Source: Diplocarpon mali (lineage: Eukaryota > Ascomycota > Leotiomycetes > Helotiales > Drepanopezizaceae). From it: DNA of 36,819 bases. Every line of letters begins with the position of its first letter. Position 1 is the stretch's first letter. The position numbers and the translations under genes were made by a program. Positions 1-9,337 of the stretch are shown here, piece after piece. The DNA lies in assembly GCA_024741835.1 (NCBI GenBank), contig JAENRP010000387.1:2344-39162 (forward strand), written 5' to 3'. The notes under the pieces were generated by a model. The model ran no database searches. It had not been told where the DNA came from and was given only the letters and a program-made list of their open reading frames with translations.

Positions 1-1029
1 AGACGCTACGCACTCCATTCTCTGAAATTAAACTTAAAACACCCTATTAGGGTAGAAGTTTAAAAAACAATTCAAACAATTAAAGAAGAGGAAATTATCG
101 CAGATGAAAATTTCTATATAAAATCCTCTTTTCAAATTAAGAGCTTAGTTAAATCGATATACTTCTTAGTCGATTTAGATTCATTAGAGATAATAAGGCA
201 CTTTTATTTTGCCCTATAGGAAAAGGAAGTGCCTTATAATATCGAAATATCTAAACTATTAAAAAAAGAAGAAGTAGTATAACACCTATAGTATTTATAA
301 AATATCTATAGTACTAATAATTTATCAATTTATACTAATAACTCTTAAATAGCTAAAGGGAATAGAGTTAGTTATAGCTATACTTTATATTTATATAAAG
401 ACCTATTTATTCTAAAATTATTAGAATACTTTAATAAAATAAATATTGGAAATTCAGAGTTAGTCTATAATAGAGAGCTTAAAGCTATAGCTAAGGCAAT
501 CTTAAAAGCAAGCTTAATAGTAAAAGAAGGGGATATTTTTATAATTTTTTCAAATAACCAAGCGGCTATTTAAAGATTAAAAACTCTCTTAAATAGCCTA
601 GGATAAAACCATTAAATTACTATAATTACTACTTCTAAGACTTTAATTAGTAAAGGAGCTAGTATTGCAATTAAGTGGGTACTAGGGTATACTAATATAA
701 TGGGAAATAAAAAAGCAGATAAACTAGCTAAATAAGCTACGAAAACTACTCCTTTTTCTAATTATACTTCTTTTGCCTTTTTAAGGGTAAAAATAAGTAA
801 AATCAAAAAGTAGGAAATATCTCTATTTATTTAAAATAACCTTGATTCTACTTCTTTAAAAAGTTATAAAACCTAATATTCTTATAGGATATTAAAACAG
901 ATCTCTCTACCTATAGGTACTTTAAGAGAAACTGCTAGCGCCTTCTTTTAATTGAAACTAGGCTATAGGTATATTAAATCTTACTTAAAAATAATATATA
1001 TAACTCAAAACCCCTATTGTATTTATAGT

Positions 1030-1114
1030 TATTATGCAGAAAATAGGCTAAATATGCTAGTACGCGCCCTAAGGTGTGGATTCACATTTTGGCCGAGCGG
1101 TATTATATACGATA
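1030..1114 (+). repeat. TRIM copy 1 5' LTR
   Basis: 85-bp LTR, near-identical to 1450-1534; the differences are transitions (for example GCAC to ATAC near the end). It starts directly after the ATAGT target duplication. Confidence 0.9.
1090..1100 (+). promoter_or_regulatory. Pol III A-box-like motif in the TRIM LTR
   Basis: TGGCCGAGCGG matches the tRNA A-box consensus TRGYNNARNGG at every specified position. It is repeated in the 3' LTR at 1510-1520 and kept in one LTR of TRIM copy 2. A weaker B-box-like GGTTTCGACTGC lies at 1244-1255, further away than is usual in tRNA genes. Whether it promotes transcription is inference only. Confidence 0.4.
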
Positions 1115-1125
1115 GTTATAAGCCC
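1115..1125 (+). other. Candidate primer binding site of TRIM copy 1
   Basis: GTTATAAGCCC follows the 5' LTR directly and is the same as the sequence just inside the Copia-D LTR (21390-21401, with one extra G). A GTTATGAGCCC ancestor would be complementary to the anticodon stem-loop of eukaryotic initiator tRNA-Met (GGGCTCATAAC). One G-to-A change explains the mismatch. Confidence 0.5.
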
Positions 1126-1449
1126 TATAAGCGCAGCGATAATTCTTTTCGCATTCCTCTTGCGCGAGGTTTAGCCGACGTTTCTTTCGCTTTGAAGTTC
1201 TACCGGTCGCCGATTTCCCAAATTCTCGGCAATGATCATACTCGGTTTCGACTGCATCAATAGAAGTTTCGATGGATTTGAGTAAAACGACCTCTAACGT
1301 ATGGCCGAAGGAGAAATTGCGGTCTTCCGGCCCTTCCGACTACCTATTTTCTACTAGCTTAGCGGTCTGTGCGCTATATCTACGCTACCACAGACTGGGC
1401 TAGTACTTAGGCCATTGGAAAAACTGTTCTTCCGGCGACCTAGGGGGTG

Positions 1450-1534
1450 TGTTATATAGAAAATAGGCTAAATATGCTAGTACGCGCCCTAAGGTGTGGA
1501 TTCACATTTTGGCCGAGCGGTATTATGCACGACA
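1450..1534 (+). repeat. TRIM copy 1 3' LTR
   Basis: 85-bp LTR with intact TG..CA ends (TGTTATATAG ... GCACGACA), followed directly by the second ATAGT. Confidence 0.9.
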
Positions 1535-1869
1535 ATAGTAATAGAGAAACTCTAATCTACTTAATTCTTTCTTATAAAGAGTACTATAATCAAAGACGTA
1601 CTCTTATATAGAAAATAAAAGAAGAATATAAGGGATTTAAAGAGCTATCTTTACCCTTACTATTTAAAATAAAAACTGGAATTAAATACTTCTTAATATT
1701 CTTAAAAGAAACTAAGATTTATATATATTAATAGCACTTAAATAAAGAAACAAAGGCTATTATAGCTCCTGATTCGCAATACTATTCTAATAAAGAATTC
1801 TAATAAGTGGTTTAAACTACCTATTAATCTCTTTTAAAAACCTATCTTTTGCTTAAGCGTTATAGTTTG

Positions 1870-1900
1870 TTTTTATTTTTATTTTTATTTTTATTTTTTT
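1870..1900 (+). repeat. (TTTTTA)n microsatellite in the LINE-A 3' region
   Basis: Short tandem TTTTTA units lie just after the decayed LINE-A reading frame and before about 150 bp of 3' UTR-like sequence. It may be part of the element's 3' UTR; no function can be read from it. Confidence 0.7.
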
Positions 1901-2047
1901 AAGCGAATTTTTCGCTAGGGAGCCTATTCCTAAATGAATATTGGCAATCATAGTGGAAAGGATACTATATATATACAATTAGACACGCTAGTAGACTAGC
2001 CGTGCTATATAGTTTAGAACTAATAAAGCATATTAAAAGGAAAAAAA

Positions 2048-4571
2048 ATACAAAGGTTCTTATTAAAATAGCATTATTAAGCGAAGTATCTAATAAGTAG
2101 AGACTGATTATCGCACTTTATTATAAGATGCTAACTTGCTACTAGAATTCTGGGACCTTATAGTTAAGGCAAACGTATACCTATGAAATAGAATAGATAA
2201 TAGATTAATAGTCAATAGTATTCGAATATTACTATATAAGGCATATTTAAATAGAAATTAAGCTTAGACTATATTTGCGTCTTTAAAAGCGTCTGCTACT
2301 CCTATATTAGCCTAAAGTCCTAGCCCGCAGGTATAAAGAGTAAGAAACTAATAGACTAAGGTAGAGAGTATATATTTGTTAAGTATATTAAATAGATAAT
2401 AAAGCAATAGATAGTATATACGCTAGATCTAGGCCAAGTAATTATATCCTTAGTAGTTGAGTTTAATAAATCTCGAAATAGGAGGGAGCTATTCTTAAAG
2501 TTCTATATACCTAGAGATTCGCAAGGTATACTAGTCGATAGTAATACTATTAAGCCGAACTAATAACCCCTTTCTCTTAGCTTAAGTATATTAAGCGTAC
2601 TAGCTGATCGACGACCTATTAGTCGCTTAAAGGCCGAATAGACTATTCCTATTATCTGCGAACTGCTTAAAGTATAAAACAACTTTAATATTATTATCTC
2701 TTTAGTTAAAGTACTTATAGTAAAGGATATTCCTAAAATAGGTATAAGTAATAATAAGCCTCTATTATTAGAAAGCGGTTCCTTAGATAATAAGCCTATA
2801 GAACCTATAGTTGAACCTATGCCTTTGAAGAGGAATAGAGACCTAAAATTAGAAGATACTTTAAACGAACGCGAGTTTAAGCGTATTTAGGCTATAATAG
2901 TATATAGGATTTATAAGCTTAAACTTTAATAGAGCTTTGATAAAGATAATGCGTTCCTAGCTACTAAGGAGATAATGAAAATCTCTCTTCTAAAGATATA
3001 TAATAAAGCTATTAATAACTTAGAAAATAGAGTAGTATAGAATAAGGCAATTTAAGAGGAGATAAGCTCTCTTATTACAAATAATATATAAATAGAGGAA
3101 CTAATGCTAAAGGATATAAACCTAGTATTAATAAAGTGGGTCTTTACAATTAAGATATATGCAGATAGAACCTTAGAATATTATAAGGTAAGGCTTATAG
3201 CTAAGGGCTTCTCCTAATAGTATAGAAAAGACTACTTTAATACGTTTGCACTAATAGTTTGTATAGATACCCTTTATATATTTATAGTAATAGTAGCTGC
3301 TAAGGACCTTAAATGCAGATAGTATGATATTAAAAATACATTTATTAAAGCGATTATAAAGGAATGGATTTTTCTCTCTTAACTTAATAGTATTCCTATA
3401 TATACTAGCCACTCTCTTTATATACTCTATAGTATTTATAAGCTTAAATAATCAGCTTATAATTAAAACCTTTTATATAGCTTTACTTTAATAGAAATAG
3501 GATTTGTTTAAAGCCTAGCTAACCCTTATCTATTTACCTATACTAAGCGTAGAATCAAGTTATTACTATATATCGATAATATTACTATAATTGCAAAAAC
3601 AACTACTTAATTAAATTAATTCTTTATAACTATTTAAAAACGTTTTAATACTAAAGATCTAAGGGGAATTTATAAGATCCTTAGCATCTGTATTATAAGG
3701 AACTACTTTACTTAAGAACTCTAGTTAAACTAAGAGTAGTATATTAAAAAGATCTTAGACTAAATAGGACTCTCTACTTATACTCTTAACTTTAAGCTAA
3801 AGTGTACTCTAATTAAAGGAAAGTATAATAAGTTAAAGCTTATTAATAAAAATAAGTAGAAAGGAGATTTGAAGAAGTACTAATAAGATATTAAAGCAAT
3901 TATATATATTATAGTATATATGAGACCAGATATTGCCTTTATTATTAAGCAACTTAATCAAAACCCAAAGGATTTAACGATTTAATATAAGAACGTAGTT
4001 AAGCGATTTAAAAAGTACCTTTAATCGATAATTATATAAAAGGTAAGATATAGACTAATAAAATATATAAGTATAAAGCTTAAGATATATACTAATTCTA
4101 ATTAGGTAAATATAAAAAGTCGGAAAAGTATATCTAAGAGTATAGTAGTACTATATAGTAGACTTATATTATAAGAAAGTAGGAAGTAGAAATCAATAGC
4201 TACTGCAAGCATTAAGGCCAAATATATATTAATATTATTAAATTGCAAGCAAGGATTATAAATTGCTTAAGTTTTAAAAGATATAAGTTTCGCTAAATAT
4301 ATTAAATGAGATAGGAACTATATTAATCTTTAAGTAGATAATATAAGGGCAATTGCACTTATAAAGAATCTATACTTATATAAGCGATCGAGATATATTA
4401 ATATTACTTACTACTTTATCTATAACTTTATTATAAGAAATAAGTTATTAATTACCTATATCCTAACTAATTAAATAATAGTAAATGGATTTATAAAGCT
4501 ATTAAAGATAGTTGCGAAGTTTAAAGCATTTAAAGATATACTAAAGTTGCAAAAGATAATAAGGGCTTAAT
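2048..4571 (+). pseudogene. Copia-A pol remnant (integrase end, reverse transcriptase, RNase H)
   Basis: The order is integrase then RT then RNase H, the Copia arrangement. The end of the integrase core is at 2055-2130 (IALLSEVSNKQRLIIALYYKML, like the conserved NG..ER.N.....R.ML block). The RT start is at about 3120-3240 (IKWVFTIK, then YKVRLIAKGFSQ, the KWVFK and YKARLVAKGF.Q motifs). YDIKNTFI is at about 3325 and the catalytic box at about 3565 reads YIDNI instead of Y-x-D-D. RNase H and tether sequence extends to about 4565, with MRPDIAFIIKQLNQ and a degenerate YTNSN motif. Dozens of TAA/TAG codons stand at Gln positions. It is non-functional. Confidence 0.85.
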
Positions 4572-4875
4572 AGGCTTAAGGACGACTCTTAGGCCCGCCT
4601 TGCGAGTTAAGTTATATAGTCTTATAAAGGAAAGTTTTTTTTAAGTCGACTCTTAGGCCTAGACCGCGAGTTAAGTCATATAGTCTTATACAGGAACGCT
4701 TTTAGGAAAATTGACTCCTAGTCCTACCTTACGAGTAGAGTTTAGTAATTTTAATAGAGGTTGTTATTAATTAATTATTTTTAATTTAAAGAGATACTTA
4801 AGAATTGGATTAGTATAAAAGGATAGTTATTATTTTCCTAACTGCAGGTTAATTAAAGTAAGGTCTAAGTAAGGG
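4572..4875 (+). other. Copia-A 3' leader between pol and LTR
   Basis: Apart from the three palindromic motifs I see no gene here. The last bases before the LTR (about 4855-4875, ending AAGTAAGGG) are purine-rich and are the likely polypurine tract. Confidence 0.6.
4585..4736 (+). repeat. Three 23-bp palindromic motifs in the Copia-A 3' leader
   Basis: Copies are at 4585-4607, 4649-4671 and 4714-4736. Each starts ACTC and ends with a GAGT box around a GC-rich AGGCC core. Each can be read as a variant of T-L-R-P-x-L-R-V in one frame, although the frames differ between copies here. They lie between the end of pol and the 3' LTR. The same trio is conserved in Copia-B (5575-5724) and Copia-C (32980-33129). 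Confidence 0.8.
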
Positions 4876-5070
4876 TATTAAGATAAGTGATATAGCTATT
4901 ACTTTAATATATTATTATATAACCCTACTGCTTAATCAGTAGGGTATTAATATATATATAACTATAAGGAAGAAAGGGGTAACCTTCCTTCCTTAACTCT
5001 TACTAATATATCGACTATCGACCTTTAGAAGTTTCTATTACCTACTGCGCCGACTTACTTAAGCTTAATA
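4876..5070 (+). repeat. Copia-A 3' LTR (195 bp)
   Basis: It begins TATTAAG and ends CTTAATA, the RIP-altered form of the TGTTGAG/CTCAA(C/T)A inverted ends seen in the Copia-D LTR. It is exactly 195 bp, as are the LTRs at 5241, 21195 and 32647. It contains a 9-bp hairpin (4922-4945). Confidence 0.92.
4922..4945 (+). other. Conserved hairpin inside the Copia LTR
   Basis: ACCCTACTG and CAGTAGGGT form a 9-bp stem around a 6-base loop. A second, weaker purine/pyrimidine inverted repeat (GGAAGAAAGG ... CCTTCCTTCC) follows at about 4968-4995. The first hairpin is recognisable in all four Copia LTRs. It could act in transcript 3' end formation or in packaging; that is inference. Confidence 0.55.
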
Positions 5071-5240
5071 CTTTTAAATATACTTTTTTAACCTTTTATA
5101 TTTACCTAATTAGAATTAATATATACCTTAAGCTTTAGACTTATATATTTCATTAGTCTATATCTTACCTTTTATATAATTATTAATTAAAGGTACCTTT
5201 TAAGTCGCTTGACTGCGTTCTTATATTAAATTATTAAATC
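5071..5240 (-). mobile_element. Copia-E, 170-bp remnant of an older Copia
   Basis: This piece lies between the 3' ends of Copia-A and Copia-B. It matches the minus-strand RNase H region of Copia-B (about 6168-6343) and Copia-C. It is best explained as the target element into which both flanking copies inserted. No end of its own is visible. Confidence 0.75.
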
Positions 5241-5435
5241 TATTAAGCTTAAGTGAGTCGGCGCAATAGGTAATAGAAACTTCTAGAGGTCGATAGTCGA
5301 TATATTAGTAAGAGTTAAGGAAGGAAGGTTACCCCTTTCTTCCCTATAGCTATATATATATTAATATCCTATTAATTAAGCAGTAGGGTTATATAATAAT
5401 ATATTAAAGTAATAGCTATATTACTTATCTTAATA
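5241..5435 (-). repeat. Copia-B 3' LTR (195 bp)
   Basis: Reverse orientation of the Copia LTR: it begins TATTAAGCTTAAG and ends TTAATA on the plus strand, with the same length and the same hairpin as the other copies. No target duplication can be checked because the 5' end is missing. Confidence 0.9.
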
Positions 5436-5574
5436 CTCTTACTTAGACCTTACTTTAATTAACTTATAGTTAGGAAAATAATAACTATCCTTTTGCGCTA
5501 ATCCAACTCCTAAGTATCTTTCTAAATTAAAAACAATTAATTAATAGTAACCTTTATTAAAATCGCTAAACTCT

Positions 5575-5724
5575 ACTTATAAAGTAGGACTAAGAGTCAA
5601 TTTTCCTAAAAGCGTTCCTTTATAAGACTATATGACTTAACTTATAGTCTAGGCTTAAGAGTCGATTTAAAAAACTTTCCTTTATAAGACTATATAACCT
5701 AACTTGCAAGGTAGGTCTAGGAGT
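5575..5724 (-). repeat. Three 23-bp palindromic motifs in the Copia-B 3' leader
   Basis: Copies are at 5575-5597, 5640-5662 and 5702-5724, equivalent to the trio in Copia-A. The first has lost most of its GC core through RIP. Confidence 0.75.
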
Positions 5725-7941
5725 CGTCCTTAAGCCTATTAAGCCTTTACTATCTTTTATAACCTTAATATATCTTTAAATGCTTTAAACTTTGCAACTA
5801 TCTTTAATAGCTTTATAAATCCATCTACTATTATTTGATCAATTAAGATATAAGTAATTAATAACTTATTCTTTATAATAAGGTTATAAATAAAGTAGTA
5901 GGTAATATTAATATATTTCAATCGCTTATATAAGTATAGATTCTTTATAAGTATAATTGCCCTTATATTATCTATTTAAAGATTAATATAGTTCTTATCT
6001 TATTTAATATACTTAATAAAACCTATATCTTTTAAAACTTAAGTAATCTATAATCCTTACTTACAATTTAATAATATTAATATATATTTAGCCTTAGTAC
6101 TTGCAATAGCTACTGATTTCTACTTCTTACTTCCTTATAATATAAGTCTACTATATAGCATTACTACGCTTTTAAATATACTTTTCTAACCTTTTATATT
6201 TGCCTAATTAGAATTAGTATATACCTTAAGCTTTACGCTTATATATTTCGTTAGTCTATATCTTACTTTCTATATAATTATCAATCAAAGGTACCTTTTA
6301 AATTGCTTAATTGCATTCTTATATTAAATTATCAGATCCTTTAGGTTTTGACTAAGTTACTTAATAATAAAGGCGATATCTAGTCTTATATATACTATAG
6401 TATATATAATTGTCTAATATCCTATTAATACTTTTTCAAATCTCCTCTTTACTTATTTTTATTAATAGGCTCTAACTTATTATACTTTCCTTTAATTAGA
6501 GTATACTTTAGCTTAAAGTTAAAAGTATAAGTGGAAAGTCCTATTTAGTTTAGGATCTTCTTAATATACTGCTCTTAATCTAATCAGAGTTCTTAAGTAA
6601 AGCGGTTCCTTATAATACAGATGCTAAGGATCTTATAAATTCCCTTTAAATCCTTAGTATTAAAATGTTTCTAAATAGTTATAAAGAACTAATCTAATTA
6701 AGTAGTTGTTTTTATAGCTATAATAATATTATCGATATATAATAGCAACTTAATTCTACGCTTAGTATAGGTAAATAGATAAGGGTTAGCTAGGCTTTAA
6801 ATAAATCCTATTTTTACTAAAGTAGAGCTATATAAGAGGTTCTAATCATAGGCTAATTATTTAAGCCTATAAATACTGTAAAGTATATAAAAAGAGTGGC
6901 TAATACGTATAAGAATACTATTAGATTAAGAGAGAAAAATCCATTCCTTTATAGTCGCTTTAGTAAATGCATTTTTAATATTATACTATCTGCATTTAAG
7001 GTTCTTAGCAGCTACTATTACTATAAATATGCAAAGGGTATCTATATAAACTATTAGCGTAAATATATTAAAGTAGTCTTTTCTATACTATTAAGAAAAG
7101 CCCCTAGCTATAAGCCTTGCCTTATAATATTTTAAGGTCCTATTTGTATATATTTTAATTATAAAGACCCACTTTATTAATACTAGGTTTATATCCTTTA
7201 GCATTAGTTCCTCTATTTATATACTATTTGCAGTAAGAGAGCTTATCTCCTCTTAAATTACTTTATTCTATACTACTCTATTCTTCAGATTATTAATAGC
7301 TTTATTATATATCTTTAAAAGAGAGATTTTTATTATCTCCTTAGTAGTTAAGAACACATTATCTTTATCGAAGCTTTATTAAAGTTCGAGCTCGTAGATC
7401 TTATGCACTATTATAGCCTAAATACGCTTAGACTTGCATTTATCTAAGGTATCTTTCGGTTCTAGGTCTCTATTCCTTTTCAAAGGCGTAGGTTTGGCTA
7501 TAGGTTTTATAGGCTTATTATTTAAGGAACCGCTTTTTAGTAGTAGAGGCTTATTATTACTTATACCTATTTCAGGAATATCCTTTACTATAGGTGCTTT
7601 AACTAAAGGGATAATAATATTAAAGTTATTCTATACTTTAAGTAGTTCGCAAACGATAAGAATAGTCTATTTAGCCTTTAAGCGACTAGTAAGTCGTTAA
7701 TCAGCAGGTGCGCTTAATATGCTTAAGCTAAGAGAAAGGGGTTATTAGTTTGGCTTAATAGTATTACTATTAAGTAGTATACCTTGCGAATCTCTAAGTA
7801 TGCAGAGCTTTAAGGATAGCTCTCCCTTATTTCGAGATTCGTCGAACTTAACTATTAAGGATATAATTACTCGCCTTAGATCTAGCATATATACTATCTA
7901 TTGCTTTATTATCTATTTAATATACTTAATAAATATATACT

Positions 7942-8026
7942 TGTCGTATATAATACCGCTCGGCCAAAATGTGAATCCATACCTTAGGGCATATACTAGC
8001 ATATTTAGCCTATTTTCTATATAACA
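7942..8026 (-). repeat. TRIM copy 2 3' LTR
   Basis: 85 bp, plus-strand ends TGTCG and ATAACA, so the TG..CA ends are intact. It retains the A-box-like motif. Confidence 0.88.
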
Positions 8027-8354
8027 TACCCCCTAGGTCGCTAGAAGAACAGTTTTTCCGACGGCCTAAGTACTAGCCCAGTCTATAGTAGCGTAGATAT
8101 AGCGCATAGACCGCTAAGCTAGTAGGAAATAGGTAGTCGGAAGGCCGGAATGCATTTTTCTTCGGCTATATATCAAAGGTCGTTTTACTCGAATCTGTCG
8201 AAACTTCTATTAATGCAATCGAAACCGAGTATAATTATTGCCGAATTCTTTAAAAAGTGGTTTACTAGCAGAACTTTAAAGTAAGAAAAGTCGGCTAAAC
8301 CTTGCGCAAGAGGAATGCGAAAAGATTTATTACTGCGCTTATAGGGCTTATAAC

Positions 8355-8439
8355 TATTATATATAATACCGCTTAGCTAAAATGTGAATCTATACCTTAG
8401 GGCGCGTACTAGCATATTTAGCCTATTTTCTGCATAATA
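8355..8439 (-). repeat. TRIM copy 2 5' LTR
   Basis: 85 bp; the A-box-like motif is damaged here by transitions (TTAGCTAAGCGG when read on the minus strand). Confidence 0.86.
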
Positions 8440-9337
8440 ATACTCTTTACTTCGGTCTATTAGCTTCTTGCTCTTTATACCCGCAGGCTAGGACTTCGGG
8501 CTAATATAAGAGTAGCAGACGCTTTTAAAGATATAAATATAGTCTAAGCTTAGTTTCTATCTAAAATATGCCTTATATAGCGATATTTAGGTACTATTAA
8601 CTATTAGTCCACTACTTATTTTATTTTATAAGTATACATTTGCCTTAACTGCAAGGTCTTAGAATTCTAGTAGTAGGTCAGCATCTTATAATAAAGCGCA
8701 ATAGTCAGTCTTTGCTTGCTAAATGCTTCGCTTAATAATGCCATTCTAATAAGAACCTTTATATATTATAATTAGTTTGTAGTAAGCTCCTTATTTTACC
8801 TATTTATTAAGCTTTGCCTTAATCTCTAATGTGTTATCAGACTTAATAGCTATTAGCTTTAATTAAGTCTAGCATTCTTCTATCACTTTTTAAGTTTCCA
8901 GCTTTTCTATAAGCTTAGATTTAGTCCTAGCGTAAATAGTCTATATTTATTAAATAGAGTTATCTACTATTTAAGAAAACCAATTATTTCCTTTAATTAA
9001 AGTTATAAATAGTCTAGTAGTATTAATAGATATTAGCGCTAGTATTGAATCTTTCTATAGATTAAGCTTAATTCACATTCGATTTCGAAGTTTTATTAGC
9101 TTATAAATTCGGTATACTAGGCGATCCTTTAGTACTTAGATCTTCCGTTTTAGGATTAAGACCTTATATAAGTTCCTTAATTTCTCTAGCTTTAGATGCG
9201 CGAATCTTCTATATATTAGCTAATAACTTAATAGGCTTTTGGCTTTTAATAGCTTTAGTAGCCTATTATTAATCGATACTTTATTATTAGCAGCTAGAAA
9301 GGACTAATAATAGCAGTTTAAGGTTTTGCCGTTTTCT

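Larger units (their letters stand above)
1030..1534 (+). mobile_element. TRIM copy 1, a 505-bp non-autonomous LTR retroelement
   Basis: Two 85-bp direct terminal repeats (1030-1114 and 1450-1534) flank a 335-bp interior with no credible coding capacity. The 3' LTR begins TGTTAT and ends ..GACA; the 5' LTR starts TATTAT and ends GATA, as expected after G-to-A and C-to-T changes. The element is flanked by a 5-bp duplication ATAGT (1025-1029 and 1535-1539). A G-rich polypurine tract (TAGGGGGTG, 1441-1449) abuts the 3' LTR. A candidate primer site, GTTATAAGCCC, immediately follows the 5' LTR. These are the defining features of a TRIM. This copy is visibly richer in G+C than its LINE surroundings, which suggests recent insertion or less RIP. 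It must depend on another element's reverse transcriptase and integrase. Confidence 0.9.
1..1862 (+). pseudogene. LINE-A ORF2 C-terminal part (RNase H and zinc-knuckle-like tail), decayed
   Basis: With TAA/TAG read as Gln the frame is continuous. An RNase H domain runs from about 330 to 760. The first acidic motif is degenerate (YTNNS where Y-T-D-G-S is usual). The last motif is clear at about 672-740 (IKWVLGYTNIMGNKKADKLAK, matching the W.PGH..I.GNE.AD.LAK pattern). Downstream a Cys-containing segment (YCIYS... RETLIYLILSY) matches the usual C-terminal C-x2-C...ET..H.L..C block of Tad-like elements. The TRIM insertion splits exactly this block. Removing the TRIM and one ATAGT copy restores C-I-Y-S-N-R-E-T-L in frame. 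It is not functional because of many stops. Confidence 0.75.
1..2047 (+). mobile_element. LINE-A, Tad/I-like non-LTR retrotransposon, 3' half
   Basis: This is the 3' part of a non-LTR retrotransposon whose 5' end lies outside the window. It is recognised from an RNase H domain, a downstream Cys-rich C-terminus and an A-rich tail (about 2030-2047, AAAAGGAAAAAAAATA). At that tail the sequence switches to Copia, so the LINE appears to have inserted into Copia-A. The junction is placed at about 2047 because Copia-C and Copia-B both continue with (C/T)AAAGGTTCTT there; the A-rich boundary leaves a few bases of uncertainty. The element is interrupted by a TRIM at 1030-1534. It belongs to a different family from LINE-B: its RNase H and tail sequences differ. 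Heavy RIP-like decay is present throughout. Confidence 0.8.
2048..5070 (+). mobile_element. Copia-A, Ty1/copia LTR retrotransposon, 3' part
   Basis: This is an internal-to-3' segment of a Copia element. It begins inside integrase, at the LINE-A junction, and continues through reverse transcriptase, RNase H and a 3' leader to a complete 195-bp 3' LTR. It is homologous over its length to the minus-strand Copia-B and Copia-C. At the site where TRIM copy 2 sits in Copia-B, Copia-A is empty (about 2366, AGAGTATATATTTG). Its right end abuts a 170-bp piece of an older Copia, so it probably inserted into that element. Confidence 0.88.
7942..8439 (-). mobile_element. TRIM copy 2 (498 bp)
   Basis: Reverse-oriented second copy of the TRIM, with 85-bp LTRs at 7942-8026 and 8355-8439. 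It is flanked by the 5-bp duplication ATACT (7937-7941 and 8440-8444). The uninterrupted target is present in Copia-C (about 35349, AAATATATACTCTTTACC) and in Copia-A (about 2366), which proves insertion. The polypurine tract (CCCCCTAGG on the plus strand) and the primer site (GGGCTTATAAC, 8344-8354) are kept. It is more decayed than copy 1. Confidence 0.9.
5741..9330 (-). pseudogene. Copia-B pol remnant (integrase, RT, RNase H)
   Basis: Reading the minus strand, the integrase part starts with a GAG-pre-integrase motif (YRRFAHL, about 9205), then LFITLIKGNNWFSQIVDNS, AIKSDNTLEIKAKL (the second catalytic Asp region, about 8830) and IIKRSISKQRLTIALYYKML (catalytic Glu region, degenerate). TRIM copy 2 follows at 8439-7942. 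RT occupies about 7330-6450, with a YIDNI box at about 6735, and RNase H about 6350-5750. The frame is continuous if TAA/TAG are read as Gln. The plus-strand open frames here (7434-7700 and 7800-8024) are antisense shadows. Confidence 0.82.

Noticed and set aside
1075..1110. A tRNA gene in the TRIM LTR
   Set aside because: Only the A-box region looks tRNA-like. There is no anticodon arm, and no T-arm at the normal distance.
952..1263. 103-codon frame across the LINE/TRIM junction
   Set aside because: It starts in LINE-A sequence and runs into the TRIM, so it is a chance fusion created by insertion.
7434..7700. Open frame of 88 codons on the plus strand (and the parallel 34840-35211 and 34263-34463 frames)
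   Set aside because: These lie antisense to decayed Copia RT and integrase sequence. They stay open because RIP creates stops mainly in the sense frame, and they repeat only because Copia-B and Copia-C are homologous.
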